DNA of 64,000 nt. Source: Adenanthera pavonina. Taxonomy: Eukaryota > Streptophyta > Magnoliopsida > Fabales > Fabaceae. Of this stretch, positions 11,120 to 22,366 are shown piece by piece. A program made the position numbers and the translations under genes. Under the pieces are notes generated by a model that saw only the letters and a program-made list of their open reading frames with translations, ran no database searches and had not been told where the DNA came from. Position 1 is the first letter of the stretch, and each line of letters opens with the position of its first letter. The DNA is taken from assembly GCA_026686845.1 (NCBI GenBank), contig JAIVEN010000026.1, forward strand, positions 20,558,001-20,622,000, in the 5' to 3' direction.

Positions 11120-12633
11120 TCAAGCAAAAATTTCTGGATACTTCCTTCGTATGGATTCTTCTGTCTCCCACATGATATCATTGGATGTTAAGCATCTCCA
11201 TAGGACCATTATCAACTTTATGGTCTTATTCCTCAACTGTTTCTCCTTCACATCAAAAATTTGTAATGGTGTGACCTCAAAAGTCAGATCCTCTCGCACT
11301 TGAACTGCCTCATCATCAATTATATGAGACAGATTCGGATGATACTTCTTGAGTTGAGACACGTGGAAAACATCGTGCAATCTAGTAAGATTAGGTGGTA
11401 GCGCCACTCGATACGTTGCCGGTCCAATTCGCTCCAGAATTTGGTATGGACCCATATATTGCGAAGTGAGCTTCTTGGCTCGAATCAATCTTCCAACACC
11501 AGTAGTAGAAGTGACCTTCAAAAACACATGATCCCCAGCATCAAACTCCAATGGTATCCTTCTCCTGTCTGCATAACTTTTCTGTTGACTCTGAGCTGTG
11601 AGAATCTTTTAATGAATACTTTCTATTTGTTGGAGGTTTGATCCACAATATCCGGGCCCAAAAGACTCCTTTCACCGAGTTCAACCCAACACAATGTGAT
11701 CTACATTTCCTGCCATACAACACTTCATACGGAACCATTTGTAAACTCAAGTGGAAACTGTTGTTGTAGGTAAATTCAACCAACGGCAGATATTGATCCC
11801 AATTGCCTTTGTTCTCCAGAACACACGCCCGCAGCATGCCATCCAAGAGTCTGAATTAGCCTTTCAGTCTGCCCATCAGATTGAGGGTGATAAGCAGTAC
11901 TGAAACTTAATTTCGTACCTATGGCCTTTTTGAAGAGATTTCCAAAATCTAGATGTGAACCTAGGCTCTCTGTCTGACACAATATTCATCAGGACTCCAT
12001 GCAACCTTACAATCTCATTCACATACAACTGGGCCAATTCTCCATCAAAATAGTCTCCCAAATCGAAAGAAAATGAGCCGACTTCATCAACATGTCCACA
12101 ATAACCCATATTCCATTGTGTCTTGAAGAGGTCCTCCGTAATCCCATCACAAAATCCATGGAAACACTATCCCATTTCCACTCCAAGATCTCCAAAGGTT
12201 GCAACGCACCAGCAGACAATTAGTGCTCAATCTTTACCTTTTGATAGATCAGACATCTTGCCACATACTCTACAATGTCCTTTTTCATACCTGGCCACTA
12301 ATAACCACGCTTCAGATCTCGGAACATCTTAGTGGTACATGGGTGAATAGTATACCTTCTCTTATGAGCTTACTCCAAAATAATTTCTCGTAACCCGACA
12401 ACATTTGGCACACAAATCTGACCACGATACCGAATGATGCCATCCTCTAGAACATCAAAATCCTGGGTCCCCACCATTTCAATCTGTTCCCGAATGCCCA
12501 AAAGATAGTCATCCTCCAACTGAGCATAGCAAATATTCCTAAACAAATTGCTTGATACACTGATAGAACTCAGTACTAGTACTTCAGAATGGACATTAAT
12601 GGATAACTTCATATCTCTCAAGCTCTCCAGCAA
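11120..12633 (-). pseudogene. Gypsy integrase with C-terminal chromodomain (element 1)
   Basis: Integrase of the gypsy pol, in several frames. The N-terminal HHCC finger is near 12400-12230 (HKRRYTIHP..., then RCLIYQ, where the second Cys is Tyr), with stops in place of an expected Trp and others. The catalytic core retains one Asp in SMDFVMG, the second in SDREPRFTS (near 11965) and the Glu in SDGQTERLIQTL (near 11870). The C-terminal part (11551 to 11120) reads well: GDHVFLKVTSTTGVGR, the GPYQILERIG and VFHVSQLKKY motifs, and ends in a chromodomain-like segment (LQIFDVKEKQLRNK, MWETEESIRRKYPEIF), typical of chromoviruses, which is thought to guide insertion into heterochromatin. Frameshifts near 11545, 11790 and 11890 show it is dead. 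Confidence 0.9.
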
Positions 12634-13227
12634 CTATTGTTCCCTTATCATCATTGTGGCCATATGGATCGACTTTCTACTTAACGCATCCAGCATAATG
12701 TTGGCTTTTCTAAGATGATACTTCAAAGCGAACTCATAGTCCACCAGGAACTCAACCCAACACCTTTTTCTCATGTTTAATTCCTTCTTATCAAACAGAT
12801 ACTTCAAACTCATGTGATCACTGACCACCTCAAACTGAGCACCATAGAGATAATGCCTCCATAATTTCAAAGCAAACACTATAGCCGCTAGCTCAAGGTC
12901 GTGAGTGGGACAGTTCTTCTCATGAGGCCTTAACTACCTTGAAGCATACACCACAACTCTACCTTGCTGCATCAATACACACCCTAGACCCTTCTTAGAG
13001 GCGTCTGTATAAATAGTGAACGATTCATATGTGTTAGGAATAATGAGCACTAGGGTGGACGTTAGATAAACCTTCAGCTCTTGGAATGCTCTCTCACACC
13101 TGTCATCCCAAATGAAAGATCGATCCTTACAGGTGAGTCTAGTCAATGGCATAACAAGCTGAGAGAATCCCTTAATGAACCTTTGGTTGTATCCAGCCAA
13201 ACCCAGAAAACTGTGAATCTCTATCAC
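12634..13227 (-). pseudogene. Gypsy RNase H (element 1)
   Basis: Reads from the end of RT (IEIHSFLGLAGYNQRFIKGF, the conserved connection motif) into RNase H: FTIYTDASKKGLGCVLMQ with its first catalytic Asp, a stop between 12930 and 12880 after VVYASR, then FALKLWRHYLYG, VVSDHMSLKYLFDKKELN with a catalytic Asp, and KANIMLDALSRK (usually N-x-x-ADALSR). It follows RT and precedes integrase. One stop and a substituted terminal motif indicate inactivity. Confidence 0.9.
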
Positions 13228-13934
13228 TGATCACAGTCTCTCCCAATTCAATATCGCTTCAACTTTATTAGGGTCTACTGCCACTCCTTCTGCAGAAATC
13301 ACATGACCCAGAAATTTCACCTCCCATAGCCAAAACTCACATTTACTAAGCTTAGCATACAGTTGGTGATCCCACAATACTTGTAACACAATCTGAAGAT
13401 GGAGCGCATCTTAGAGTAGATCAGAATGTCATCAATAAACACTACCACAAATTTATCCAAATACAGCCAAAACACCTTGTTCATATAATCCATGAAGATT
13501 GCCGGTGCATTGGTTAACCCAAATGGCATCACAAGAAACTCATAATGACCATATCGAGTTCGAAATGCTATTTTAGGCACATCTTCAGCATGTACTCACA
13601 ATTGATGGTATCCTAACCTCAAATCGATTTTTGAGAATACGAAGGCACCTGCCAACTGATCAATCAAGTCTTCAATCCTAAGCAAAGGATATTTAATCTT
13701 GATCATTACACGGTTCAGCTGCCTATAATCAATGCACAATCTAAGGCTACCATCCTTCTTCTTGATGAACAACATTGGAGCTCCCCAAGGCAAGACACTA
13801 GGTTTGATAAAACCCCTTTTCAACAAATCCTCAATCTACTTCTTGAGTTCCTTCAATTTAGATGGTGTCATTCGATATGGAGCCCTCAAAATAGGACTTG
13901 TCCCGGGCACCAAATCAATGGAAAACTCCAGTTC
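13228..13934 (-). pseudogene. Gypsy reverse transcriptase (element 1)
   Basis: Conserved gypsy RT blocks in order on the minus strand: GFIKPSVLPWGAPMLFIKKK (near 13810), LCIDYRQLN, PLLRIEDLIDQL, FSKIDLRLGYHQL, FRTRYGHYEFLVMPFGLTNA (near 13560), and the catalytic YxDD box as FIDD in VVVFIDDILIYS (near 13440). A stop interrupts between 13596 and 13580, and the frame shifts near 13380, so the C-terminal thumb is scrambled (KCEFW appears in another frame). It copies element RNA into DNA in the active family; this copy cannot. Confidence 0.92.
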
Positions 13935-14471
13935 TCATAGTGGTGGCAAACTGATAATCTCCTCTGGAAACACATCAGGGTATTCATTCACAACCGGGTA
14001 TCTTTCGACACCACCTTCCATATCCACATTCACAAAGAAGAAACCCAGAAACCCTTGACAACCTTTCCTCAGATACTTGTGAGCTTGGGCAAAGGACAAA
14101 CAAACATTCTCATCCCCTTCAACACTAGGGATATTCATAGGCAAAGACATAGTCTTCCAAGTATAGTCGAGAATAGCATTATTTGCCTCCAACCAATCCA
14201 TCCCAATTATCACATCAATCTCTTGCAATGGCAAACAAATTAGATCCAAGGTAGTGCTTCTATGCTCAAAACGAACCACACAATTCAGACAAGCTTGAGT
14301 AGTTCTTAATGAAACTCCCATGGGTGTGGATACTAACAACTCAAAAGGCAACTCCATTGCGACAATACCCAATCTCCGAGCACAATCAAAAGTAATGAAG
14401 GAATGAGATGCACCTGAGTTAAACAAAGCACGAATAGAGTAACCATTGAGTTTAAGTTTACCTCCAATCAA
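13935..14471 (-). pseudogene. Gypsy aspartic protease and RT leader (element 1)
   Basis: 178 codons open. The protease motif near residue 17 reads ALFNSGASHSF, where the active family form is ALFDSGA: the catalytic Asp is Asn, a single G-to-A change. The following ...LICLPLQEIDVIIGMDWLE segment is the second conserved protease block (IxGMDWL). The end (YPDVFPEEI-SLPPL) is the linker that leads into RT. It lies between the zinc-knuckle region and RT. The frame is open, but the protein would be catalytically dead. Confidence 0.9.
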
Positions 14472-14554
14472 GTTAAGCGCTGCATCAGCTTCCTGTCGAG
14501 TGATGGCAAAGACTCATCCGGGCATCGCAGGCCTTCTCATCACATCATCACGCC

Positions 14555-15729
14555 TTGGCTCATGACAACTTCATGCAATATGTCCCGGTCTCCCACAATT
14601 AAGACAAATCAAGCACGGACAGTCACCATGGCTAAACCCACAATTTGTGCACGGATTTGATGCACTACCTGAGTCGTACTAGGATGGGGCTGAATCTCTC
14701 CCTATATACTCACTCTGACTGGAACTCCCCTGGTCAAAGCTTCCTTAGTAAAAGGGTCCCCTGCCAAACTGACCTCTGTTGGATTGATCCCAACCAAACC
14801 TGCCTCTACCTCTACCATGATGACCTTTATTATAGCGACCTCTTCCTCCACTAAAACCTATACTGCCACCGCTGCTACCACTACCTGAACTATTTCCTTT
14901 ACTGATTCCTCCTGTTGGTCCTAGGTGAGAAATGGCCCAAATCATAGAATTCCTTCTATGCTCCTCGGCCTCCTTCATCCGCCTAGATAGGGCATGTATC
15001 TTCGCACACAAGTCCTCAAAGGACATAAACTCCACCACAGATAACCACTCTTTTATCTCTGGGTGGACTCCCTCAAACAACCTCTGAGCTATCCACCTAT
15101 CATTAGGGTAATTATTCAGATAAGTCAAGTACTTGGCTAAGTCCAGGAACTGATCAATATAGTCGTCCACCGATAGATTCCTTTGCTGGAAAGCTAGGAA
15201 CTCGGCTTCCTTTTGCATCATTAGGGCTGGAGGGACGTAGTGTGTAAAGAATCGTTCCTTAGAGGATTCATCGCTTCAACACTCGAGAGAACACTCCTCC
15301 ACCAACGCTTAGCCTTATTCTTAAGCTTAAATGCTGTCAATTGCACCCTTTGCCCTGATGTGCAATTCATTACACAGAAGATATTCTCCAATTGTTCTAT
15401 CCAATTCTTAGCCTGGGAAACATCTATGGTACCTTCGAAAGCCAGGGGATTGAACTTTCAAAAGTCCTTCAATTATGAAGAGATACCCCTTCTTTAAACT
15501 CTTGGAGCTCTCTCAGGCTCTACCACATTCTCATTCTCATCCTCTCTTGCATTCAAGTCCACAAACATGCCAGCCTCTTCATTCACATCACCCTATTCCT
15601 GCCTATTCATATGCTCCTATAACTTGTTCAATGTATCCCCTGAGTATTTACTTGATTATTGAGGCCAGCCAATATCTCATGCATCTACCTCATAAAATCA
15701 CTGTTACTCGGTCTTCCTCTGTGAGACAT
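14555..15729 (-). pseudogene. Gypsy gag with zinc knuckles (element 1)
   Basis: A likely start Met is at 15729 (MSHRGRPSNSDFM), soon broken by several stops. The best-preserved part, 15221-14745, reads EAEFLAFQQRNLSVDDYIDQ, the classic gypsy gag segment, with LFEGVHPEIKEWL, then a Gly/Ser/Arg-rich linker. Near 14640-14563 there are two cysteine clusters (CTNCGFSHGDCPC and CLNCGRPGHIA*SC), the second a CCHC zinc knuckle with a stop inside. Gag forms the virus-like particle and the knuckle binds RNA. Broken in at least three frames. Confidence 0.85.
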
Positions 15730-16356
15730 TCTTCCTACACATAAGCAACAACACATTCAATTATATAGTTTTGGACTAGCTTTGCAGTGGGAATATAGTC
15801 TATGTATTTAAAATTGTGGCAAGTAGTACTTCAAGCAAAAACAATGGTCCAAAACTATTGCTTTAATACCAACTATAATGTCCAGCCGCTTCTTTGGGAT
15901 TGACGACTATCCCCACAAACCAACACAAGTCATTTCAGTGTGCTTTGTCCTCACTCATACACCTCCTTCCTAAGAAGTCACCCATCCTAGAATTGCTCCA
16001 AGTCAAGCACGCTTAACTGAGGAGTTCTTAAGAGATAAGCTACTAAAAAGGTAGATACACCTTGTTGGTATAGGTAGTACCTATCAATTCCTTTAAGCTA
16101 TCCTTAACTGTATAGTCCCATACTTATACAGTCTCTGGATCACTCTCGTTCTGGTATGCATTCGATTCATTTAGATGCCCCTCCCACTTAGAAGCCTTCC
16201 AGGACCCGCTCCTTGTCCGTGCCTCATCACTTTTTTTCTCACACCCCCTTTCTTGCACCAATGATCACTCCTCACCCTCATCAGCCCCCGGATGTCACAT
16301 GCCCACTAGCTTTCGTGTGGTTCGTCCTTGAACCATACCGTACTGAGCGAGGCTGA
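15730..16356 (-). other. Leader between primer site and gag of element 1
   Basis: About 630 bp of 5' leader. I see no ORF comparable to the extra ORF of element 2 and no other recognisable feature. Confidence 0.6.
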
Positions 16357-16368
16357 GCTCTGATACCA
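16357..16368 (-). other. Primer binding site of element 1 (tRNA-iMet)
   Basis: Minus-strand TGGTATCAGAGC, an exact match to the usual plant initiator-tRNA-Met primer site, three bases inside the 5' LTR end. Confidence 0.95.
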
Positions 16369-16371
16369 AAA

Positions 16372-18829
16372 TGTAACACCCTACCTCCAAACACCTCCAG
16401 ACTCGACAACAATCTTCAAAATCCAACAAAACACAATCCTAACATCTCAAAACAATTTCTCAAAACTTCATAGCAGCGAAAACAAGCCAAACAGCATCAA
16501 AATCTGAGCTGGGGCCGCGGCTACTATAATACCGCCATGGCTCCAGATAACCTCTATTTTTCACCCGCTACTGGACTCTCTGACGCCATGGCGCCCCATG
16601 CTGGTTTCCACACCAGCAAAAATCCAACACCAGGGTAAACTTCCAACTCGCATAACTTTATGCTCCGACCTCCGATTGACCTGATTCCAACTTCTACAAG
16701 TCAATCTAGTCTCAATCTATCCATAGACACCACTTTCACTTTAATCCAACTCTTTATGGAGATTCTGGACACCTGCCACCATTTTGGCCACCTTTTGACC
16801 AAAACTCATAACTCACAACTCTCATTTGCCACCAAAGGCAATTCAACCACTCAGGACCATTCAAATAGGTCCAAACCACTCAAACAACTTGTCTTTCACC
16901 TCAAAGGAACCGTTCCTCTAAGATTTGACCCCCTTGAACCCCATTTGACAAATTGACCTACTTGTCCCAAAACACACTAACAAGGCCCAAACACCCTTGG
17001 GGCTCACAATTACTACCATACAGACTCCTCAACATCCCAAATTACACATACACCACCATCCAGCAAACACAGCACATACAACATAATTCCACATACATGT
17101 CATAAATTCATTACAAAGCCTTCTATCCTACTTGGCACAAGATACATATCCCAAAAATACACACAGACTACATAAATCTAGTATTCCCATGTCCGAAACT
17201 ACTTCCTTACCTTCTCCAGACTAGTGCCAGAATCCTCACCTGAAAGATTAGTTCATGGGAAAGGGGTGTGAGACAATGTCTCAATAACCGGGAACAACCA
17301 CACACACACACATATATATCTTATACAATACATGAATGCAATGTAAAATGAATGGAATGCATGTCTCCCTCGCACACAGCTAGAACCATGGGCTATCATC
17401 ATAGCAGGACATTTCCTACAGGTAATTCCCTTCCAGCAGTCGGTGAAGATAGATTCCAGGACATCACCAGGCTCACCTCCCTTTAGTGCACCCGGCCAAA
17501 GGTAACACTAATGTTTGGACCGTGGCTTTCCTTCCCTTGAACCATCACGAATTGATGGTGATTTAGGGAAGGTGCAGTCCATTACGCATCTTTCCCCTCC
17601 TGGCCATAGGAGGAGATTTAGCTACAGGGATCCTATCCTTATCCTCCCTAACATATATATATGTCATCCTTATCCTCCTTAACATATATATCATCATATA
17701 TCATATCGTCATCACATCATCACCACCCAATTAGCCATATATCACAATATCACAATGCCATGTGGTGATACTCATATCATTATATAATCATCATCATCAT
17801 ATGTCACAATGTCATGCATGCATCATGTCATGTCACGTCACATCAACATCATCATCATCATCTCTAATCATCATTATAGTCATCATAATGATCATCTAGC
17901 TGTGTGCATGCCACGATATGTAGAAAATAGTACACACAAACACATCAATATCATGATATAAAAGAAACATGCATATATACACAAATACATACTATCATAC
18001 AATACAAATAATACAGTACAAACAAACACCCGGTTACCTTAAGTGTGAATACCACACACGCAGATTTCACGAACTTCTCAAGTTGTCCAACACTCTTAAA
18101 TCCCTCTCAGGCTACTAAACAACCTTCACAATATCACAATTTCTCAATTAACCACATATACCAATAAACCAAACATCACAATTCAACCACTTTGGCCTTA
18201 CCCAAGATTTCAACACCCCTTTCATGCATCATTAAGCTCCTAGGAACCATTGAAATGCCAAACAATCCCATACACTTAAGATTCCCAAGAGCCCTAACCA
18301 AAAACAACTTAGGGTTAATCTCAAATCATGCATAAACCCTTCAAAACTCACATCCAAGCAACAAAAACACCAAAACACACTTCCTTAATCCCATTTCACC
18401 CATTTCAAATGGTGGATTCCATCCCAAACCGAAAATACATAACCAAAAAACCCCAAGTTCAACAGAAGAAAATGAAGAGAGAGGAGTAGGGATCACTTAC
18501 CAACATGAATCCAAATTTTCAAGGTCCGAAAATCACTCTCAATGGTCAAAAAAGTCAAACCCTAGCATAACTCCTCTGTTCTTCTCCGTTTTCCTTCTTT
18601 TCCTTCACATCCGACTGACCAAAATTTTCTGATTTAAACTAGAAACCTAACTCCTGCCACGGCTCCAGAACATCTCATCACGACTCCACCAGTTTTCATC
18701 TAAAAAGAGCCACTGGAATTGGCTCTCGCTGCGACGTGGAACTCCTTTCTACCCCACTTGAACTTTCCTTCATCCTGTTTCCTCCGGTTCTATACACAAT
18801 ACCAAAACAAAGTCATGAAGGGTGTTACA
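16372..18829 (-). repeat. 5' LTR of gypsy element 1
   Basis: 2458 bp, plus-strand start TGTAACACCCTACC, end GGTGTTACA. Colinear with the 3' LTR at 8598, with small indels (for example the missing block near 16585 compared with 8815). Confidence 0.95.
17269..17283 (-). other. LTR hairpin (element 1, 5' LTR)
   Basis: TGAGAC - AAT - GTCTCA, identical to the copy at 9522. Confidence 0.65.
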
Positions 18830-20433
18830 GGTATCATAAAATTTACAGAGAAATAGTGAAAACAAAAAGATAAAGGGAAACGAAAAATGGCAAAATTGTC
18901 ATTTTTTATGTTAGACTGAAAAATGAGAACATAGTAATTTTGCCTTAAGAAATAAAAATTGTATGCAAATTAGTCCCTTGAAGAAGAGAACAAAAGGCAC
19001 GATGGATTCATGTGTAAAGAAGTTTTGAAAAAAATTACAGCTAATGACCCTAAAGGTTTAAAAATTATAAATTACCTAGCTAAGGGCATTTTGTAAATAT
19101 GAAAAATTACAATTAAAATGAAGCTCTTGATGAGTCTATTTCAATGTAATAATGTTTGGAATTTGATGAGATCAATATAATATTTATTGAGCATTAAACT
19201 TTTATTATTAATATTTTACCCGATAAGAGTTATTTTACACTGAAAAAAAAAGGCAGTATCAATTCAAGGACAATAATTGGACCTTGCTATAATATATTTT
19301 GGGTCAAGATAATATTTTGGATAAAAAGTAATTTTTGGATAATCCTATTTCAATTTAATGACAATTTCGGCAAAAATATTTAATCGGTACATGTATATTT
19401 ATTCAATAAATGGTATTTTGGTCCATAAAAATTATGGAGCAATTTGTAAACACTTCTCTCTCTCTTACTGACATGAGAATTCAACATAATTGGCATGTGA
19501 TTTTTGTCCCAAAACTTGCTCAAGAAGGCTTGCTTTTTTGGTCAAAAAGTAAGTGTGTTTAAGGAAGTAATTAGTGAGATAATTAAGACCCTTATTAGAT
19601 ATCTCTCCTCTTGGCTAAATCAAGTGCTTCCTATGTGAAATAAAAGTCCCAAATCTACAGACCATGTGATGAAAAGAATTTTATATTATTTCTTGAAAAC
19701 TTGGTGAATAAGTAGTCTTAAAAGTAACCCAAATTAAGTTAGCTAATTAAGATTAATTATCTCTATTACATCTCTCTCCTCTTGGCTGCATTATGTGCTG
19801 TATTGAGGGTCTGAGAAGCCAAAAATTTCATAGCAAAGAGAGGAGCTTGATGTGGAGAAAGGAAGAGAGAAAAGAGAGAAGCAAAGCTTGGAGGTGGAAC
19901 TTAAGATGCAAGGTGAGAATCCTACTACTTCAAGCTAGTTTCCTTAGTAGCTAAGATGATTTCATGAAGTTTTCTTCTTTCCCTTCTAAAGTTCAGATCT
20001 AGCCTAGGTTAGGAATGTGAGAAGAATTAGGTTTTAATGCTCAAAGTTAAGCCAAAGCATGATTTAGCCACCCAAAGCATGATTTCATGAATTGTAGGAA
20101 GTGTATCAAAGAAAATCAATCTCTCTCTTTCAATTTCACCTAAATTGAATAAGTATACAATTTATGGTGAATTTTAGTAGTTGTGGGTTAAAATTGGACA
20201 AGGTTGGAAAACTGGAACTTCTTTTATAAGTACTAGTAGTTTTAAAAGGTAGTATAAAATCAATTATAGCTCCAAAAATTTAGTGCTTTGCATGTATGGA
20301 AAGAGCTATATCTTAAGTTTATTATGCCACTGATTTGAAAGTAATTGGAGCTAAATAATGAGAGAAATGTGAGTTTTCCTAAAACTATCTCAGTAGAAGT
20401 TGAATTTTGACCCTTAAAGGTTTAAGTTAATGT

Positions 20434-20565
20434 CTTGCCCTGTATAAATAGAATACATGTACAATAAAAATATATCTAAAAAGTAGACATGTAGAGCTTT
20501 CCAAATAGAATAAATGTCTTGCCCTATACAAATAGAATAAATGTACAATAAAAATATATCTAAAA
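20434..20565. repeat. Local duplication inside solo LTR B
   Basis: A segment of about 49 bp starting TCTTGCCCT and ending ATATATCTAAAA occurs at 20433-20482 and again 84 bp downstream, with a few differences. Other copies of this LTR have it once. Confidence 0.8.
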
Positions 20566-21950
20566 TAGAATTGGCTTAGGATAGAATGAGAAATAAGTTT
20601 TTAAAATTAAAGCCAAAATCCTGGGGAGATATAAAATGACCAAACATACAATAAAGACTTAAAGAATAAATTGTATAAATTGGCCTAGTGAATGACCTGA
20701 TTCATATTTTTTTCATATAGAGAATATTTTTAGCTATTTGTAGAGACTTGAATCATCTTCACACGATTTTTGTAGATTTAATTATGAATTTTCAAAGTTT
20801 GGTTAGAAAAGTGGAAAACACCATATGAATAGTAACCAAATTAACTGAAAATTCTGTTTTATAAAATTAAGTGATTCAACCTTCAAATCAAGTATAACTG
20901 GACTTAAATGAGGTCTAAAATATGAGAATATGGACCAAAATTAAGGTGTGACAAGAAACATAGCCAATCAATTTATGTGAACTTCAACTCTTGAATCCTC
21001 TTGACTTTTCTTGAGGAAAATGACATAAATAATTTAATAATGTAATTCCCCGTGTGCTGCACATTTAGGATGCCATTTTGGGGAATTTTGGTCCAAAATA
21101 CTACATATTTTATTATCCAAATATATCATGTACCAGTATAGACAATTCAAGCTACTTTAATAGTATTTTATTACTTTAAGGATGCTAGTTATAACTATAT
21201 TAGGATTTATATTTATCTTAATATCCTATCCCAAATAGTCTAAATGTGGGGCTCACATACTTTTATTCTTACTTTATCTATTTTTATGTGGCCCGTAATG
21301 TCTTTTTCCACACACTATGCATTTTTTTACACTCCACACTTAATTTAAATATCCTCGATACATCACACTATTGGATTAAGCTCATCACAGCTTTATTTTG
21401 ACATAAAATTTACATAATTTCGAAATTACCTTTAGTTGGGATGAAAATATAATTTTCAAAACTTGCAGGTACTTTTTAGTAATTTTCTCCATGGACTAAA
21501 ATGCAATAAATTCTTTTCAAGGCTAAAATGTAGTTTTTATATTTTATTTGCTTGACCCAAAAATTGATCTTTTTCCCCTCTTTCACATCTAATCTTGTAT
21601 TTCATGTTTTCTCATTTCTAAATACTTTTTATACTATTTAAAAAATTCAGGATATTACAATCCTAAACCAAGTAAAATATATTGGATGGTAAGAAAATAA
21701 TTTTCTCTCTCATATCTCTCTCCTTGGCTGAAATCTTTGGGTATTTGTGAGGAAAATATTAATTCAAAATTATGATGTCATATTGGAAGAATTATTTAAT
21801 TTAAAATGATGTAATAAATGGCAAAAGGGGACATATGCATAAATATTGGCCATTATGGCTAAGATTCAAGAAGATATAACTGGCCATCAACCAATTGAAT
21901 TATGGCCCTTGGATTGAAAAAAATGGATGGCCAAGATTAGAAATTGAAGT

Positions 21951-21960
21951 CTATAAATAG
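21951..21960 (+). promoter_or_regulatory. TATA box of gypsy LTR D
   Basis: CTATAAATAG followed by GACTCCCTCCCC and a GA-rich leader. Confidence 0.6.
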
Positions 21961-22366
21961 GACTCCCTCCCCTTTCATTTGGCAAGCTTTGGCCAACCAA
22001 GCGAGTGCAAGAGAGAGAAAGAGAAGCTAAAAAATAAAGCTAGAGAAAGAAAGGATGAAAGCCATAGAAGAAGGTGATCTTGAAGAAAGACAAGAAGGCA
22101 AGGCAAACAAGGCTCAAGGTAAGGTCTCTCTCTAATTCTTGAGTTTCGGAGTTTAAGTTTTAGATAGATTAGATAGGGTTTTCCTTCCTCTCATGGCCAT
22201 GATTAATTTGGGCTAAAGCACGATGACAGGTAAGGAATGTATTTTGCATGAAAACAATGGTAGAAATAGTATGCTCTAGTAGGAATATAGTTTAATTGCA
22301 TGAGTTAGAATGTTGTTTGATGAAAGTCTCCTCCCTTCCACGAAGAGAGGAGTTTTGGATGCTAGG

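Larger units (their letters stand above)
8598..18829 (-). mobile_element. Complete gypsy element 1 (Tekay/Del-type chromovirus)
   Basis: 10,232-bp element on the minus strand with two long LTRs, primer site, gag, protease, RT, RNase H, integrase with chromodomain, and polypurine tract in the canonical gypsy order. The target duplication is GATAT on the left (8593-8597) and GGTAT on the right (18830-18834); the uninterrupted homologue at about 35885 reads GGTAT, so the left copy has mutated. LTRs differ from each other at roughly one base in ten by eye, and all domains are broken, so it is old. The long LTRs and a chromodomain fused to integrase fit the Tekay/Del lineage. Confidence 0.93.
8113..20953 (+). 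mobile_element. Solo gypsy LTR B, split by element 1
   Basis: Starts TGTAATATCCC and ends AAGGTGTGACA, flanked on both sides by AGAAA (8108-8112 and 20954-20958), a perfect 5-bp target duplication. Without the element 1 insertion (8598-18829) it is about 2.6 kb and lies in the LTR of element 3. It is the same family as J (35402): the bases around the insertion, GCTG-GTATCATAAAA, can be read uninterrupted at about 35881 in J. No internal region remains, so it is a solo LTR. I did not find the conserved hairpin in this copy. Confidence 0.93.
6444..21659 (-). mobile_element. Gypsy element 3 right (5') LTR, interrupted
   Basis: LTR in minus orientation: plus-strand start TGTAACGCCTTAC at 6444, end GGATATTACA at 21659. 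It is split by solo LTR B (8113-20953) with AGAAA duplicated; without the insert it is about 2.37 kb. The right half (20959-21659) aligns with the right ends of element 2's LTRs (ATGACATAAAATATT..., GGGGCCCACATACT-type block, final TTACA). Only this LTR, its primer site, a leader scrap and a 160-bp piece of the other LTR remain of the element. Confidence 0.85.
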